DNA from: Firmicutes bacterium CAG:449
Lineage (GTDB): Bacteria; Bacillota_I; Bacilli_A; RFN20; CAG-449
Reading direction: 5' to 3'
DNA: 6,990 nt
Assembly: GCA_000432895.1 (NCBI GenBank)
Contig: FR889432.1
Location: 27,744-34,733 of the forward strand
Under the pieces are notes generated by a model. The model was not told the DNA's origin, did not search any database, and was given only the letters and a program-made list of their open reading frames with translations. Shown piece by piece: positions 5,823 to 6,990 of this stretch. The position numbers were made by a program, and so were the translations under genes. The first letter of the stretch is position 1. Each line of letters opens with the position of its first letter.

Positions 5823-6155
5823 ATGAACGTCCCAAATAGCAGACCAGATGTAGAAGTAATCATTAGAAATAAAAGACCAAGTAAAAGAAATATTTATAGC
5901 GGTTATAGACCTGCATTTAAAGTAAAAGATGATTATTTAACAACTGGAATTATAAAATTGATTGGTGTTGATGAATTAACATATGATAATGAAGCAATAG
6001 CGGAAATTTGGTTCCTCACACCTGAAGTATATCCAAATTGCTTAAAAGTAGGACAAGTGATTCAATTTCAAGAAGGAAAAGACATTCATGGTTTTGTAAC
6101 CATAACAAAAATTAAAAATAAAATTTTAGAAATTAAATGTCCAAGCAAAAATTAA
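5823..6155 (+). CDS. Free-standing EF-Tu domain 3-like protein (110 aa)
   Basis: Residues 24-105 follow the pattern of the C-terminal beta-barrel (domain 3) of elongation factor Tu. The matches are SGYRPAFKV (26-34, like the NYRPQF/GYRPQF strand), LTTG (39-42, like the DVTG turn), a mid-domain Asn56-Glu57 where EF-Tu has PGD, WFLTPEVYPNCLKVG (63-77, like the hydrophobic-Pro-then-Gly segment), VIQFQEG (79-85, like RFAIREG), then Gly90 and a closing ITKI strand. The GTPase domain (no P-loop or NKxD) and domain 2 are absent. It therefore cannot be a translation factor and may be a binding module. I recall short proteins of this kind annotated as EF-Tu C-terminal-domain-related in Bacillota, with no established function. 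A strong SD (GGAGG, 5811-5815) and its own promoter indicate a live gene. The N-terminal 20 residues are basic and may extend the barrel. It is preceded by a decayed gap and followed 72 nt later by a membrane protein gene. Confidence 0.75.
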   Translation: MNVPNSRPDVEVIIRNKRPSKRNIYSGYRPAFKVKDDYLTTGIIKLIGVDELTYDNEAIAEIWFLTPEVYPNCLKVGQVIQFQEGKDIHGFVTITKIKNKILEIKCPSKN

Positions 6156-6227
6156 TACTACAAAAAATCTTATGATATATTCTATTTATTCTTCTTATTT
6201 CCAGTTTAGCGTCAGGATGGTATTAAT

Positions 6228-6725
6228 ATGAAAAAAAAATGTTATTCTAATTATCTTATTATTGTATATTCTTTTTTTTCAATTCTTGATTCAATTATAG
6301 CAATTGTAATATGGATTACAATAAATGATGCATTATTACCTAAATTGCTTTTTTGCGGATTCATGATACTTTGCTCAATTATTTTTCTTATTGTAGCGTT
6401 GTATTACCGACAATACTATCAAATAATAGGAAATAATATTATTTTAAGTAATAGTTTCGGAAAAATGGAAGAAATAGATTTGAATAACGCAGTTTATGAA
6501 GTGTTAGATCTTCCATCTTATTCTTCATGGACATCTTATATTTACCTCAAATGGATATGTATTTATGAAAAAGATCATATAAAACAATTTAAAAGTGGTT
6601 TTGATAATAAAAAAAATAAACATAGAATTCAAATTGCTTACTCTAGTGATATTTTACAAGAATTGGAAAGTAGAAAAGTTAAATCATTAAGCAAATTAGA
6701 ATACATATTTAAGATCAAAAAATAA
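6228..6725 (+). CDS. Membrane protein with two helices and possible PH-like domain (165 aa)
   Basis: The N-terminus MKKKCYSNY precedes two hydrophobic helices (about 9-32 and 38-60) joined by a short loop, a hairpin that would leave both ends in the cytoplasm. From residue 62 the protein is soluble and strand-rich. It reads YYQIIGNNIILSNSFGKMEEIDLNNAVYEV, then a Trp/Tyr-rich strand pair (about 100-113) and a final helix (SSDILQELESRK, 139-150). This order resembles the bacterial PH-like domains that follow two helices in many Bacillota proteins of unknown role, but sequence identity with any named family is not evident to me. AGGATGG (6214-6220), 7 nt before the ATG, is an acceptable SD. No clear promoter or terminator was found in 6156-6227 or after the stop, so co-transcription with the EF-Tu domain 3-like gene is possible. 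Its function is unknown. Confidence 0.65.
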   Translation: MKKKCYSNYLIIVYSFFSILDSIIAIVIWITINDALLPKLLFCGFMILCSIIFLIVALYYRQYYQIIGNNIILSNSFGKMEEIDLNNAVYEVLDLPSYSSWTSYIYLKWICIYEKDHIKQFKSGFDNKKNKHRIQIAYSSDILQELESRKVKSLSKLEYIFKIKK

Positions 6726-6741
6726 TCAATAAACTCTAATA

Positions 6742-6948
6742 AAAAAACATTTCTAGAAATAGATGAAAACATCTAGCTCATATGCTGGAGCTAAATATAT
6801 AAGCAAACTATTTTCCATTATTCAAACTTGTAAATTAAATAATATTAATGCCGAAAAATATCTTAATTATGTATTAGCTAATATTGATAAAATAGATGTT
6901 CAAAACTTATTACCATATTCTAAAAATATAAAAGATAAATTAAAGTAG
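6742..6948 (+). pseudogene. IS66-family transposase, C-terminal remnant
   Basis: From the ATG at 6763 the frame encodes 61 residues matching the extreme C-terminus of IS66 TnpC/OrfB transposases. The matches are YAGAK (7-11, the GAK before the last helices), LFSIIQTCKLNNINAEKYLNYVL (16-38, like the SLIETAKANGLNPYKYLEYLL segment) and LLPYS (49-53, like the final LLPW). Intact transposases are about 450-530 residues, so some 85-90% is missing. The same frame upstream (6742-6762) reads KKHF, stop, K, stop, which hints at decayed continuation; the exact left limit is uncertain. There is no SD, so it is probably not translated. It marks an old IS66 insertion and supports the view that the right half of the window is accessory DNA. 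Confidence 0.8.
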
Positions 6949-6990
6949 GAGTTGAATTCCCACCTGGCGGAAATTGGCGGATTAAAAAAA
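6949..6990. mobile_element. Probable IS66 3' flank beyond the transposase remnant
   Basis: The 42 bases after the transposase stop are noticeably richer in G+C than the surroundings and contain TGGCGGA twice with a 10-bp period (6965-6971 and 6975-6981). This looks like the non-coding tail between an IS66 transposase gene and its right end, but no terminal inverted repeat can be confirmed before the window stops. Confidence 0.35.

Noticed and set aside
1..6990. Alternative genetic code with TGA as Trp (Mollicutes-like)
   Set aside because: Although TGA is not used as a stop by any intact gene, Trp is encoded by TGG in several of them and no in-frame TGA occurs inside them.
1..6990. CRISPR array, tRNA or rRNA genes
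   Set aside because: No regularly spaced repeats and no tRNA- or rRNA-like conserved stretches were seen on reading the window.

Overview
The window is AT-rich (roughly a quarter to a third G+C by eye). It carries short intergenic gaps, purine-rich Shine-Dalgarno (SD) sequences and families common in Bacillota. Trp is encoded by TGG in several genes and no intact gene contains an in-frame TGA, so the standard bacterial code fits. A gut-type low-GC Bacillota (Erysipelotrichia, Bacilli or Clostridia-like) is the best guess. The species cannot be named from the sequence.

Positions 1-885 hold the C-terminal three quarters of a PLP-dependent class I/II aminotransferase whose start lies off the left edge. 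It converges, with a 2-nt gap, on a LysR-type regulator on the minus strand (888-1790). The regulator is divergent from a three-gene plus-strand run: a CPA2-type Na+(K+)/H+ antiporter (1898-3328), an MgtC/SapB-family membrane protein with an ACT-like tail (3334-4038), and a sirtuin NAD-dependent deacylase (4081-4800). A strong hairpin terminator (4801-4839) ends this run. The layout suggests that the LysR protein controls the antiporter/MgtC unit from the 107-bp divergent region. That region holds a good minus-strand promoter whose -10 lies inside a 14-bp palindrome.

From 4841 the character changes to accessory DNA: small genes with no confident function, a long gene-free gap and a transposon relic. 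A promoter built partly from the terminator's right arm drives a previously uncalled 44-aa one-helix membrane protein (4868-5002) and a 108-aa three-helix membrane protein (5015-5341). A 481-bp gene-poor gap follows. It contains a GC-containing perfect palindrome followed by a T-run, a coding-like fragment, and a good sigma-70-type promoter. That promoter serves a 110-aa protein resembling a free-standing EF-Tu domain 3 (5823-6155). Next is a two-helix membrane protein with a possible PH-like tail (6228-6725). The window ends in the C-terminal remnant of an IS66-family transposase (about 6742-6948).

No complete undescribed system is demonstrated. The items most worth a second look are the orphan EF-Tu domain 3 protein in its mobile-element-flanked neighbourhood, the overlapping terminator and promoter at 4801-4849, and the linkage of a sirtuin with no visible SD to an ion-transport operon.
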